DNA of 64,000 nucleotides from an uncultured SAR86 cluster bacterium. GTDB taxonomy: Bacteria; Pseudomonadota; Gammaproteobacteria; Magnimaribacterales; D2472. The first letter of the stretch is position 1; the number at the start of each line of letters is the position of its first letter. The stretch spans positions 124,001-188,000 of the forward strand of contig CACLBJ010000001.1 of the NCBI GenBank assembly GCA_902605165.1, in the 5' to 3' direction. The notes under the pieces are model-generated. The model was not told the origin of the DNA, did not search any database, and was given only the letters and a program-made list of their open reading frames with translations. The position numbers were made by a program, and so were the translations under genes. Positions 1 to 8,283 of the stretch are shown here, in pieces.

Positions 1-444
1 AGGAACTATATTTGATCCATTTTGTTCACACGCATGAATAATGATTGATAAAGCTTTTTCATTAATTTTTGATAAGTCTTTCTTTTTGATGCTTTGATCA
101 ATGTTGTCTGGTCTAAATAAAGAGATATTGCTTACGCCGATTTCTGTTACTTTTTGGACTGCAAAAAAAAGGTTTTCTTTTTTTATATAAGGTAATAAAA
201 CTTTTAAATTGATCCTTTCTGGTTGCTGAAATTCAGTGTCGCCGATTGGCTCCAATACTATCTCTTTTTTCTCAAGCGATACTATTTTACAAATAGATGA
301 ATTTCCCTTTCCATCAAATACATCCACCTGAGATCCTTCAGAAAGCCTAAGGACCTTTTTTAGATGATTAATTTTAGATTTATTATCAATAGAAATTTTA
401 TCTGTTTGATTAAATTCTTTGTAATATACTCTATGGAACTTCAT
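1..444 (-). CDS. rsmE: 16S rRNA m3U1498 methyltransferase RsmE (partial)
   Basis: The reverse strand reads open from ATG at 444 to the window edge, giving the first 148 residues; the C-terminal SPOUT half lies outside. The visible part starts MKFHRVYYKEF and has a PUA-like N-terminal region with INHLKKVLRLSEGSQVDVFD, the H-x3-VLR-x3-G-x3-DG pattern typical of RsmE. It continues with FFAVQKVTEIGVSNI and an ACEQNGSNIVP-like segment, matching the conserved K-x-TELGV and EQS-x-R stretches of the family. RsmE N3-methylates U1498 of 16S rRNA in assembled 30S subunits. The start is only 30 nt from the divergent phosphatase gene. Family assignment is from motifs I recognise; the SAM-binding knot cannot be seen here. 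Confidence 0.85.
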   Translation of the reverse strand, partial: MKFHRVYYKEFNQTDKISIDNKSKINHLKKVLRLSEGSQVDVFDGKGNSSICKIVSLEKKEIVLEPIGDTEFQQPERINLKVLLPYIKKENLFFAVQKVTEIGVSNISLFRPDNIDQSIKKKDLSKINEKALSIIIHACEQNGSNIVP

Positions 445-474
445 TAAATAATTATAAATTGTTCTCAAACATTA

Positions 475-1041
475 ATGCATAAGAAAAAAGTAATCCTTAT
501 CCGTCATGGGGAAGCTGCTTCAACATGGGATGGAGATGACAGAGATCCTGGCTTGAGCAAAAAAGGCGTTGAACAAGCTAAATCAATTAATGATTTTACA
601 AAAAGCATTTTTTCAAAAAGGTATGATTTCATCTCAAGTCCAAAAAAAAGAGCCATAGAAACTCTTAATTATGCCTCTGAGGATATTGATGTTAATTTTG
701 ACATAAATGAAGGCTTTGTTGAGATACCTGCAGAGGATATTGATTCAAATATCAGATTTGAGTGGCTTAAGGATATTAGTACAAGGAAAATAGAAACACT
801 TCCCGATGATATTAAAAACTGGAGGGAAAGAATTATTACAGAGACTCTTAGTCTTAAAAATAATTCCATAATCTTTTGTCACTTCATGGTCATAAATGTT
901 CTAGTTGGTTATGCAATTAAAAAAGATAGGTTGTTACATTTTTATCCGGACAACGCATCAATAACTGAAATTGAAGTAGAAAATGAGAAAATCTCAGTGA
1001 TCTCAATGAAGGATGTTGAAAAAACTATCATAAATGTATGA
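475..1041 (+). CDS. histidine phosphatase family protein (SixA-like)
   Basis: A 188-residue protein that opens with VILIRHGEAAS, the RHG phosphohistidine motif of the branch-1 histidine phosphatase superfamily. The following DPGLSKKGVEQAKSI segment is typical of SixA-type and phosphoglycerate-mutase-like proteins. The second catalytic histidine is probably in IIFCHFMVINVLVGYA (about residues 133-148), where the usual SHG reads CHF. The substrate cannot be told from sequence; SixA removes phosphate from phosphohistidine proteins, but this small family also holds sugar and nucleotide phosphatases. It stands alone between divergent rsmE and fis. ATG at 475 is the first possible start after the short intergenic gap. 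Confidence 0.75.
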   Translation: MHKKKVILIRHGEAASTWDGDDRDPGLSKKGVEQAKSINDFTKSIFSKRYDFISSPKKRAIETLNYASEDIDVNFDINEGFVEIPAEDIDSNIRFEWLKDISTRKIETLPDDIKNWRERIITETLSLKNNSIIFCHFMVINVLVGYAIKKDRLLHFYPDNASITEIEVENEKISVISMKDVEKTIINV

Positions 1042-1104
1042 AGTGGTATTGATCATTTTTTAATCAATTGTAAACTACAAGATCAATCAATAATTTTTTT
1101 ACAT

Positions 1105-1368
1105 TTGAAAGAAAATAAGAAAGTTTTAGTAAGCAAAAACAAAAGTCTTAATGAGGATGTAAAAAAAGCCCTAAAACTATATTTTAAAAGTTTAGACTCG
1201 CAGGAGCCTAGAGATGTTTATGACTTAGTTATGCGCGAAGTTGAAACTCCATTATTTAATTTTATTCTGCAGCATACAAACAATAATCAATCCAAAGCAG
1301 CAAAGATTCTTGGTATTAATAGGGGTACTTTTAGAACAAAACTAAAAAAATATGGGATTATAAAGTGA
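1105..1368 (+). CDS. fis: Fis family nucleoid-associated DNA-binding protein
   Basis: An 87-residue protein whose C-terminal third, NNQSKAAKILGINRGTFR followed by TKLKKYGIIK, is the helix-turn-helix of Fis (factor for inversion stimulation). Fis dimers bend DNA, organise the nucleoid and activate stable RNA promoters. The family is usually about 98 residues, so this one is slightly short at the N-terminus. The only plausible start is TTG at 1105. Its stop overlaps the GTG start of purH (GTGA at 1365-1368), the fis-purH-purD order known from pseudomonads, so the genes are probably co-transcribed and translationally coupled. No strong Shine-Dalgarno is visible before the TTG. Confidence 0.88.
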   Translation: MKENKKVLVSKNKSLNEDVKKALKLYFKSLDSQEPRDVYDLVMREVETPLFNFILQHTNNNQSKAAKILGINRGTFRTKLKKYGIIK

Positions 1369-2900
1369 AAAATATTTTGCCAAAGTCGGCATTGATAAGC
1401 CTTTCTGATAAAACTAATTTAGATCTTTTGGTTTCATTTCTTTTAGAAAGAAACGTAGATATTATTTCTACTGGGGGAACATATAAAGCAATCAAAAAAA
1501 TTACCAATAATGTAATGGAGGTTTCAGAATACACAGGACATAAAGAAATGATGGGTGGAAGAGTTAAAACACTCCATCCAAAAATACATGCTGGTATATT
1601 GGCTCGTCGTGGAGAAGATACAGACATATTAAAATCAATGGATTATAAAGAAATTGATATCGTGGTCGTTAACTTATATCCCTTCGAGGAAACAATAAAT
1701 TCAGGATGTTCATTTGAAGAAGCAATTGAGCAAATTGATATCGGTGGTCCAACAATGATCAGGGCGGCTGCAAAAAACTTCAAAGATGTTTTAGTTTTAT
1801 CTGATCCTAGCGACTATGAAGAAATGATAAGTGAGTGGGACTCAAAGAATGGTATTAGTTACGAATTCAGAAAAAAACAGGCAACAAAAGTTTTTAAAAA
1901 AATGAGCCGATACAACAGAGCAATTTATCAATATATGGACTCAGAAAATGATGAAAATGTAGTTATAGATTTATCCAATCCAAGAGTTTTAAGATATGGA
2001 GAAAATCCCCATCAAAATGCAAAACTGTATTTAAACGAATCTTCTCGAAAAAAGAATATAGCCAATGCGGAGGTAATTCAGGGAAAAGAGCTCTCATACA
2101 ATAATATTGCGGATTCAGATGCTGCGTGGGAATGTCTAAAACAGTTTCAGAAGCCTGCATGCGTGATTGTAAAGCATGCTAATCCATGTGGAGTTAGTGA
2201 GTCTGAAGATATTAAAACAGCCTATAGAAAAGCTTTTGAAACTGATCCAACTTCAGCTTTTGGTGGAATAATTGCAATTAATAGAAAGCTTGAATCAAGC
2301 TTGGCAGAAGAAATACTAGAAAATCAATTCGTTGAAGTAATAATTGCACCCAAATTTGATATGGATGCCCTCAATGTATTAATGAAAAAAGAAAATATAA
2401 GAGTTCTAAGGTGTGATCTTGATGGAGACGCAGTTGGTAGCCAGTTTAAGGTTGTCTCAGGTGGTGTCCTTGTGCAAGACGAAGACACAAAAATTATTTC
2501 TATAGATGATCTAAAAGTGGTTTCTGATCTAAAGCCTTCGCAGGAGCAATTAGATGATTTTATGTTTGCTTGGAAGGTAGCTAAATTTGTAAAGTCAAAC
2601 GCTATTGTATTTGCAAAAGATGGGCAAACGATTGGTATTGGAGCAGGTCAAATGAGCAGAGTTGTTAGTGCTGAAATTGCAAGCTTAAAAGCTGAAGAAG
2701 AAGGCTTGAAAGTTGAAGGATCATGCATGGCATCAGATGCATTTTTTCCTTTCAGGGATGGCATTGATAAAGCAGCGAGTAGTGGGATCAAATCAATAAT
2801 TCAACCCGGAGGGTCTGTAAGAGATCAAGAAGTTATAGATGCTGCAAACGAGCATAAAATGGTCATGGTATTTACTGGCGTAAGACATTTTAGACATTAA
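1365..2900 (+). CDS. purH: bifunctional AICAR transformylase / IMP cyclohydrolase PurH
   Basis: At 511 residues this is a normal-length PurH. The N-terminal MGS-like IMP cyclohydrolase domain (about 1-140) shows ISTGGTYKAI, GGRVKTLHPKIHAGIL and VVNLYPFE. The C-terminal AICAR transformylase domain shows LRYGENPHQNA and VKHANPCGV, with the catalytic Lys-His pair at about 269-270, and ends SVRDQEVIDAANEHKMVMV. It carries out the last two steps of de novo purine synthesis, AICAR to FAICAR to IMP, in the cytoplasm. The GTG start overlaps the fis stop by 4 nt and purD begins 3 nt after its stop, so the three genes form one operon. Confidence 0.98.
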   Translation: MKNILPKSALISLSDKTNLDLLVSFLLERNVDIISTGGTYKAIKKITNNVMEVSEYTGHKEMMGGRVKTLHPKIHAGILARRGEDTDILKSMDYKEIDIVVVNLYPFEETINSGCSFEEAIEQIDIGGPTMIRAAAKNFKDVLVLSDPSDYEEMISEWDSKNGISYEFRKKQATKVFKKMSRYNRAIYQYMDSENDENVVIDLSNPRVLRYGENPHQNAKLYLNESSRKKNIANAEVIQGKELSYNNIADSDAAWECLKQFQKPACVIVKHANPCGVSESEDIKTAYRKAFETDPTSAFGGIIAINRKLESSLAEEILENQFVEVIIAPKFDMDALNVLMKKENIRVLRCDLDGDAVGSQFKVVSGGVLVQDEDTKIISIDDLKVVSDLKPSQEQLDDFMFAWKVAKFVKSNAIVFAKDGQTIGIGAGQMSRVVSAEIASLKAEEEGLKVEGSCMASDAFFPFRDGIDKAASSGIKSIIQPGGSVRDQEVIDAANEHKMVMVFTGVRHFRH

Positions 2901-2903
2901 CAA

Positions 2904-4178
2904 ATGAAAATCTTGGTAATTGGTTCAGGAGGAAGAGAGCATGCTTTAGCATGGAAGTGCTCTACTGATTCGTTTGTTGAAAAAGTCTATGTAGCTCCGG
3001 GAAATGCGGGAACTTTTCTTGAAGAAAAAATAGAGAATGTTTCTTTAGATATAACTAACAATGAGGATGTCTCTGACTTTTGTATTTCAAATAATATTGA
3101 ACTAGTAATTATCGGTCCTGAAGATCCTTTAGTTAACGGTTTGGTTGACTTTCTTGAGTCTAAAAATATAAAAGTGTTTGGGCCAAGAGAAGGAGCTGCT
3201 CAGCTCGAGGGATCAAAAACCTTCGCGAAGGACTTTTTTATAAAATATGGCATACCAACAGCAAATTATAAGTCATTTAATAATCATCATGATGCCCTAA
3301 AGCATCTCGATAAGATTGATTTCCCTTCGGTTGTAAAAGCTGATGGCCTTGCTGCTGGAAAGGGAGTTATTATTTGTGAAAATCGAGAGGCTGCAGAAAA
3401 AGCTCTTGAAGATATATTTGAATCGAATGCTTTTGGTAATGCTGGAAATAGAGTAGTAATCGAAGACTTTTTAAGTGGAGAGGAAGCAAGCTTTATTGCT
3501 GTTGTAAGTGATGATCAAATTATTCCTCTTGCAACAAGCCAAGATCATAAAGCTGTAGGAGATGGCGATGTTGGATTAAACACTGGAGGTATGGGTGCAT
3601 ACTCCCCTGCTCCAATTGTTACAGATGAGATTCACAAAAGAGTTATCGATGAGGTTATGCTGCCAACAATGTATGGATTAAAGACTGAAGGATTTCCATA
3701 TCTTGGTTTTTTATATGCTGGCCTGATGATTGAAGGTAATGAAATAAAAGTTTTAGAATTTAATTGTAGGTTTGGTGATCCAGAAACACAGCCAATTATG
3801 CTTAGGTTAGAGTCTAGCCTTACGAATTTATGTCTTGATGCAATTAATAAAAAACTTGATACCCACCAGATTGAATGGTCATCAATGCACTCTTGCGGTG
3901 TAGTTTTAGCGTCATCAGGTTACCCAGAAAGTTATGAAACAAATATGGAAATAGATATAAAAAACGACTTCAGTGAAAATGAGAAATTATTCCATGCGGG
4001 TACAAAGTTTATTGATAATAAGATTCTCTCATCGGGTGGAAGAGTTTTTTGCATGACGGCTTTAGGTGAAACCTTAGAAATTGCTATAGATAATGCGTAT
4101 AATGCAATCCCTAAAATTAACTTTGAAGGCATGTTCTTCAGAAGTGATATTGGGAAAAAAGGATTGAAGGATGATTAA
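2904..4178 (+). CDS. purD: phosphoribosylamine-glycine ligase (GAR synthetase) PurD
   Basis: A 424-residue ATP-grasp ligase of the usual PurD length. It begins with the Rossmann-like KILVIGSGGREHALAWK, has GPEDPLV near residue 72, the ATP-binding VKADGLAAGKGV near 147, and EFNCRFGDPETQ near 284, which carries metal and phosphate ligands. It joins 5-phosphoribosylamine to glycine using ATP, the second step of purine synthesis. It lies 3 nt behind purH, and its end overlaps the coq7 start by 8 nt, so coq7 is probably read from the same transcript. Glycine links it loosely to the gcv genes near 56-60 kb. Confidence 0.98.
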   Translation: MKILVIGSGGREHALAWKCSTDSFVEKVYVAPGNAGTFLEEKIENVSLDITNNEDVSDFCISNNIELVIIGPEDPLVNGLVDFLESKNIKVFGPREGAAQLEGSKTFAKDFFIKYGIPTANYKSFNNHHDALKHLDKIDFPSVVKADGLAAGKGVIICENREAAEKALEDIFESNAFGNAGNRVVIEDFLSGEEASFIAVVSDDQIIPLATSQDHKAVGDGDVGLNTGGMGAYSPAPIVTDEIHKRVIDEVMLPTMYGLKTEGFPYLGFLYAGLMIEGNEIKVLEFNCRFGDPETQPIMLRLESSLTNLCLDAINKKLDTHQIEWSSMHSCGVVLASSGYPESYETNMEIDIKNDFSENEKLFHAGTKFIDNKILSSGGRVFCMTALGETLEIAIDNAYNAIPKINFEGMFFRSDIGKKGLKDD

Positions 4179-4797
4179 TAAATTTGTAAATGAACTAGAC
4201 ATAGCTCTGAAGACTCTTTCTTATAAAAAAAGTGGAACTGATAGGGACTATCCCGCAGATAAAGAATCAAATGATGTAAATCTATCAGAATCTGAAAAAA
4301 AACTTTCAGAAGCTCTAATGAGAGTTAATTTAGCAGGCGAAGTTGCTGCTCAAGCACTTTATAGAGGACAGGCAATGGTGTGCAAAGATCCAGAAATAAA
4401 AGAACACTTAATACATGCTGGAGATGAAGAGACTGATCATTTGATTTGGTGTAAGAAAAGATTAGATGAGCTTGATGGAAAACCTTCGGTTTTAAATCCT
4501 ATTTGGTATGCAGGCTCATTTGCAATTGGGGCAATTTTTGGATCTTTAGGGGAAAAAACTAGTTTAGGTTTTGTTGAAGAAACTGAGAAACAGGTTGTGA
4601 AACACCTCCAAAGACATTTAGATAAGATCTCAGAGAATGATAAAGAGACAATTGAAATATTAAAAACTATGCAAGAAGACGAAGATTTGCATGCTGGTCA
4701 AGCAAATGAATCTGGAGCTGAAGAGTTACAAACTCCTACTAAGAAAGTGATGGAGTTCACAGCTAAAGTAATGACTTCTACAAGTCATTATATTTAA
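4171..4797 (+). CDS. coq7: demethoxyubiquinol hydroxylase Coq7
   Basis: A 208-residue ferritin-like di-iron hydroxylase. The helix pair carrying iron ligands is visible as NLAGEVAAQALYRGQ followed by DEETDHLIW, with a second set in GFVEETEKQVVKHLQRHL and QEDEDLHAGQA. Coq7 hydroxylates 2-octaprenyl-3-methyl-6-methoxy-1,4-benzoquinol at the inner membrane, the late ubiquinone step done by the flavoprotein UbiF in E. coli. The middle segment PIWYAGSFAIGAIFGSLG is hydrophobic, fitting an interfacial membrane protein. Its stop (TAA 4795-4797) directly abuts the stop of the convergent helicase gene. Other ubiquinone genes, ubiC and ubiA, lie at about 38 kb. Confidence 0.92.
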   Translation: MINKFVNELDIALKTLSYKKSGTDRDYPADKESNDVNLSESEKKLSEALMRVNLAGEVAAQALYRGQAMVCKDPEIKEHLIHAGDEETDHLIWCKKRLDELDGKPSVLNPIWYAGSFAIGAIFGSLGEKTSLGFVEETEKQVVKHLQRHLDKISENDKETIEILKTMQEDEDLHAGQANESGAEELQTPTKKVMEFTAKVMTSTSHYI

Positions 4798-5967
4798 CTA
4801 TCTATCTTGCCTTTTCCAGGAAACTGGCACTCCCTCTTTATGATATCTCTTTGCTTCTTCCATTAGTTTATCAAATTCGGTCTTTGATGAATAAACTGTG
4901 ACAATCAGAGCATTTGGTTTATTTTCAGTGATTCTTAAAACTCTACCCATTCTTTGAACTCTTTGCCTTTTACTTGATGAGGCACTCAATATAAGTGCTC
5001 CATCTGCCTCTGGCATATCAAAACCTTCATCTAGAGCAGTACAAGTAACCAATACATTAAGGTCAGCTTTTTTAAACTTATTTAAGTTTTCTAATCGTTC
5101 TGCACTATCCAGATCGGTATTATAGAGAGCAGACTTAAACCCTTTTGTGTTTATAATTTTGTTAAATTCCTTGGCCTGTTTTTTATTTTCAGTAAAAACA
5201 ATCCAACTCTCTCTTTTATATTTTTGAATTAAATCAACACCATATGGAATTCTATTTTTTGAATTTTTAATAAGGCGTGCCCTATTAAAGACATGCATTT
5301 TAAGTGGGTAATCATCCATATTATGGCCACCAATTATGGCAGCCCTTCTTCTAATAGATTTACTATAGTTTTCATATTTCTTTTCTTCTTCCCTCAATAA
5401 AGGTGCGTAGGCGTAAAGAAGACTAAAATTTACTATTACCTCATCATCTCTCGCATCAATATAATCGTATTCAAATATTATGTCTCCAAGGATCTTTTTA
5501 ATAATTACATAAAAATTATCATCGTAATCTCTCTCTGGCGTTGCAGATAATCCAAGTGTTGCTGACCAGTTATTACTGAGCATATCTCCTCTCTTTTCGG
5601 TCCCAATCTTATGACATTCATCAACAATAAGGAGAGAGTTTTCTGCATTTACTAGATCTAGAATATTTTTTAAGGAATCAATGGTAGTTACGATAATTTT
5701 TGCTGACTTATCAACTTTCTCTCCACCACCATTGAGTACAATCTCCTGATTTATATTATTTTCTAAAAGAGCTTCGTTCCATTGATCAAGTAGTGCAATT
5801 GATGGAACAACGATCAATATATCTTTTTTAGGAGAAGTTTTTAGATATTCTTTAATACAGTGAATGGCAAAAAATGTTTTTCCTCCCCCGGTAACAACTT
5901 TAATAATGCCTTGTTGTTTGTCCCACCAAAGAGGAAATGCTTCAGCCTGCCATGATCTTAGCTTCAA
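4798..5967 (-). CDS. XPB/RAD25-like superfamily 2 DNA helicase
   Basis: A 389-residue helicase with all core SF2 motifs: LRSWQAEAF at the N-terminus, motif I VVTGGGKT, motif II DECH, motif III LSATPERD, motif V TALDEGFDMPEADGALIL and motif VI RVQRMGRVLR. The short spacing, DECH box and compact two-RecA core resemble XPB/ERCC3-like and phage UvsW-like enzymes more than DEAD RNA helicases; no accessory nuclease domain is seen. Its ATG overlaps the trpC stop by 4 nt, so it is the last cistron of the rpe-trp run, an unexpected place for a repair-type helicase. Its cellular role cannot be deduced from the sequence. Confidence 0.82.
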   Translation of the reverse strand: MKLRSWQAEAFPLWWDKQQGIIKVVTGGGKTFFAIHCIKEYLKTSPKKDILIVVPSIALLDQWNEALLENNINQEIVLNGGGEKVDKSAKIIVTTIDSLKNILDLVNAENSLLIVDECHKIGTEKRGDMLSNNWSATLGLSATPERDYDDNFYVIIKKILGDIIFEYDYIDARDDEVIVNFSLLYAYAPLLREEEKKYENYSKSIRRRAAIIGGHNMDDYPLKMHVFNRARLIKNSKNRIPYGVDLIQKYKRESWIVFTENKKQAKEFNKIINTKGFKSALYNTDLDSAERLENLNKFKKADLNVLVTCTALDEGFDMPEADGALILSASSSKRQRVQRMGRVLRITENKPNALIVTVYSSKTEFDKLMEEAKRYHKEGVPVSWKRQDR

Positions 5968-6713
5968 AAAAAATTACCCCTCATCAAGCTTTCACCAATT
6001 AAAAAAACATTTATATCATTGGATACTAAATACTCTATATCTGTATTAGATTTTATTCCTGACTCTGCAATAAAAATCTGATTTCCGTTATAATTTTTTC
6101 TTAACCTGACAGCATTCATAAGATCTACTTCAAAAGTTTTAAGATTCCTATTGTTTACTCCTATCAAAGCATTTTTAAATCTTGAAATCCTTACGAGCTC
6201 TTCCTCATCATGCACTTCAATAAGAACATCTAAATTTATATCTTCAGCTTTAGAAACATAATCTTCAATTTGTGAGTCTGAGAGTATGCTTGTAATCAAT
6301 AAAATACAATCGGCACCTATGAGCTTAGATTCATATATTTGGTAATCATCAATAATAAAATCTTTTCTTAGGATTGGGAGATTAGTGATTTTCTTAACCT
6401 CTTGAAGAACTTTATTACTGCCTTGAAAAAAATCCTCCTCGGTTAATATAGATAATGCTCTGGCGCCCATTTTTTCATATTCTTTTGCTTTTAAAATTGG
6501 ATTAAAATCTTCAGCAATAATTCCAGCACTTGGGGATGCCTTTTTAATCTCAGCAATTATTGATTGTTTTTGATTTTCTAAGTTTTTTTTAAAATTACTC
6601 TCTAAAGAAGGGATTTTAGCTAATTGATTTTGGATATCTTCAATAGATACTTGAGATTTTACTTCATCAACTCTTTTTCTTTTTTTTGAAACTATTTCAT
6701 CAAGGATATTCAT
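5964..6713 (-). CDS. trpC: indole-3-glycerol phosphate synthase TrpC
   Basis: A 249-residue (beta-alpha)8 barrel of typical monofunctional TrpC size. Visible motifs are IAEIKKASPSAG (catalytic Lys and SPS), ILTEEDFFQGS, PILRKDFIID, IEVHDEEEL, GVNNRNLKTFEVD and FIAESGI, all family hallmarks. It cyclises carboxyphenylamino-deoxyribulose phosphate to indole-3-glycerol phosphate in tryptophan synthesis. There is no TrpF fusion, and trpF, trpB and trpA are not in this window. It overlaps trpD upstream and the helicase gene downstream by 4 nt each, showing translational coupling in the order trpE-G-D-C. Confidence 0.97.
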   Translation of the reverse strand: MNILDEIVSKKRKRVDEVKSQVSIEDIQNQLAKIPSLESNFKKNLENQKQSIIAEIKKASPSAGIIAEDFNPILKAKEYEKMGARALSILTEEDFFQGSNKVLQEVKKITNLPILRKDFIIDDYQIYESKLIGADCILLITSILSDSQIEDYVSKAEDINLDVLIEVHDEEELVRISRFKNALIGVNNRNLKTFEVDLMNAVRLRKNYNGNQIFIAESGIKSNTDIEYLVSNDINVFLIGESLMRGNFF

Positions 6714-7723
6714 AAGTTATTAGACATTTTCACATAACTTTCGAGTTTTGATTGAGCCAGTCCCTCGTTCATTGCTGATTTAGAAAGCTCAACACCGTCT
6801 TTCAAAGACTTAACAATGCCTGAAAGTTTTAATGCAGCAGCTGAATTGATAGCAATCATATCTTGTACAGAGCCCTCTCTGCCTGCAAATGCTAAAGATA
6901 CTTTTTCAAAGCTTTCCTGTGGAGATGAAGCCTTAATGGATTCAAAGTTTCCATAACTAAGGCCAAAATCTTTAGGTGATACATGGTAGTTTTTTATTTT
7001 TCCTTCCTTAAGTTCGCTTATAAAAGAATTATCAGTAATTGAGATCTCATCTAATCCATCATTTCCATGGACAACAATTACATGTTCCATATCAAGTTCT
7101 TTGGCTACACTTGAGAAAGTTTCAACTAGCGATCTCTTATAAACTCCGATTAGCTGTTTTCTCGCAGAGCAAGGATTAGTGTGTGGTCCTAAAAGATTAA
7201 ATATAGTTTTCTTTCCAATTTTCTGTCTCGCTGGCATTACATATCGCATTGATGAATGATGCAATGGGGCAAAAAGGAATATAAAGCCAGTTTGTTCAAA
7301 AATACTCTCTAGCAAACTTCTGTCATGAGCAATATCTGCTCCTGCTTCTAAAAGAAAGTCGGCACTGCCAGTCTTACTAGAAATACTTTTATTGCCATGT
7401 TTTGTTACCTTCGCTCCACATGCAGTAGCAACAAAAGCCGATGCTGTGGAGCAGTTGAAAATATGAAGTCCAGTTCCTCCTGTTCCACATGTATCAATAT
7501 GAGTTCCATCTCCAATATTGAATTTAAGAGACTTATCTCTCATCACTGAAGCAGCAGAAGATATTTCATTAATGGATGCACCCTTTTCATTCATAGCTAT
7601 AAGAAATTCTTCTATTTCATTGTCTTGCAAGCTACCAGACATGATTAAATTCATCACATCAAGCATTTCTTGGCTGCTTAAATCAATTTTTCCTTGAAGT
7701 TTTTGTAATTCCTTATCAATCAT
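6710..7723 (-). CDS. trpD: anthranilate phosphoribosyltransferase TrpD
   Basis: A 337-residue enzyme of normal length. The PRPP-binding signature DTCGTGGTGLHIFN sits at about residues 80-93, followed by KHGNKSISSKTGSADFLE-like sequence (here ...ADFLLEAG), MRYVMPARQKIGKKTIFNLLGP and VVHGNDGLDEIS. It transfers phosphoribose from PRPP to anthranilate, the second committed step of tryptophan synthesis. It is not fused to TrpG, which is the separate upstream gene. The ATG overlaps the trpG stop and its own stop overlaps the trpC start, each by 4 nt, so expression is coupled along the operon. Confidence 0.97.
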   Translation of the reverse strand: MIDKELQKLQGKIDLSSQEMLDVMNLIMSGSLQDNEIEEFLIAMNEKGASINEISSAASVMRDKSLKFNIGDGTHIDTCGTGGTGLHIFNCSTASAFVATACGAKVTKHGNKSISSKTGSADFLLEAGADIAHDRSLLESIFEQTGFIFLFAPLHHSSMRYVMPARQKIGKKTIFNLLGPHTNPCSARKQLIGVYKRSLVETFSSVAKELDMEHVIVVHGNDGLDEISITDNSFISELKEGKIKNYHVSPKDFGLSYGNFESIKASSPQESFEKVSLAFAGREGSVQDMIAINSAAALKLSGIVKSLKDGVELSKSAMNEGLAQSKLESYVKMSNNL

Positions 7724-8283
7724 GATTTAAGAAAATTATTAATAAGTTTTTTTCCAAATTTTGTATCAATAGACTCTGGGTGAAATTGCACACCAACTAT
7801 AGGTTTTGTTTTATGAGATAGGCCCATGATCATATTTTCATCTTCAACTAAAGTTGCTGTTATCTCAAGCTCATCAGATAGATTTTCTGGATTAACAATT
7901 AGGCTATGATATCTAACAACATTGTAAGGATTTTCAATATCTTTGAAAACTCCGCTCTCACTATGATTAATTAATGATAGCTTGCCGTGAATTGGTTCAT
8001 TTGCCTTAATTACTTCACCACCAAAAGCTACTCCAATAGCCTGGTGACCTAAACAAACTCCAAAAATAGGTTTTTCAATTGTTTTAATAATTTCTACTGA
8101 TATGCCTGCTTCCAAAGGCGTACATGGTCCTGGCGAAATAACTATTTTTTCTGGGTTTAGTTTTTTTACTTCTTCACAAGTTATTTCATCATTTCTTTTA
8201 ACTACTACTTCATACCCGAGCTCTCCAATATATTGGACTAAGTTATAAGTAAAGCTGTCATAGTTATCTATTACTAAAATCAT
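7720..8283 (-). CDS. trpG: anthranilate synthase glutamine amidotransferase subunit TrpG
   Basis: A 187-residue class I glutamine amidotransferase. It starts MILVIDNYDSFTYNLVQYIG, has ISPGPCTP, the nucleophile motif GVCLGHQAIG (Cys near residue 76), and the His-Glu pair in VGVQFHPESI (near 166-172). It makes ammonia from glutamine for TrpE; in many bacteria the same subunit also serves PabB for folate, and no separate pabA is seen here. Folate genes folK and folB lie near 24 kb. It overlaps trpE and trpD by 4 nt on either side. Confidence 0.96.
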   Translation of the reverse strand: MILVIDNYDSFTYNLVQYIGELGYEVVVKRNDEITCEEVKKLNPEKIVISPGPCTPLEAGISVEIIKTIEKPIFGVCLGHQAIGVAFGGEVIKANEPIHGKLSLINHSESGVFKDIENPYNVVRYHSLIVNPENLSDELEITATLVEDENMIMGLSHKTKPIVGVQFHPESIDTKFGKKLINNFLKS

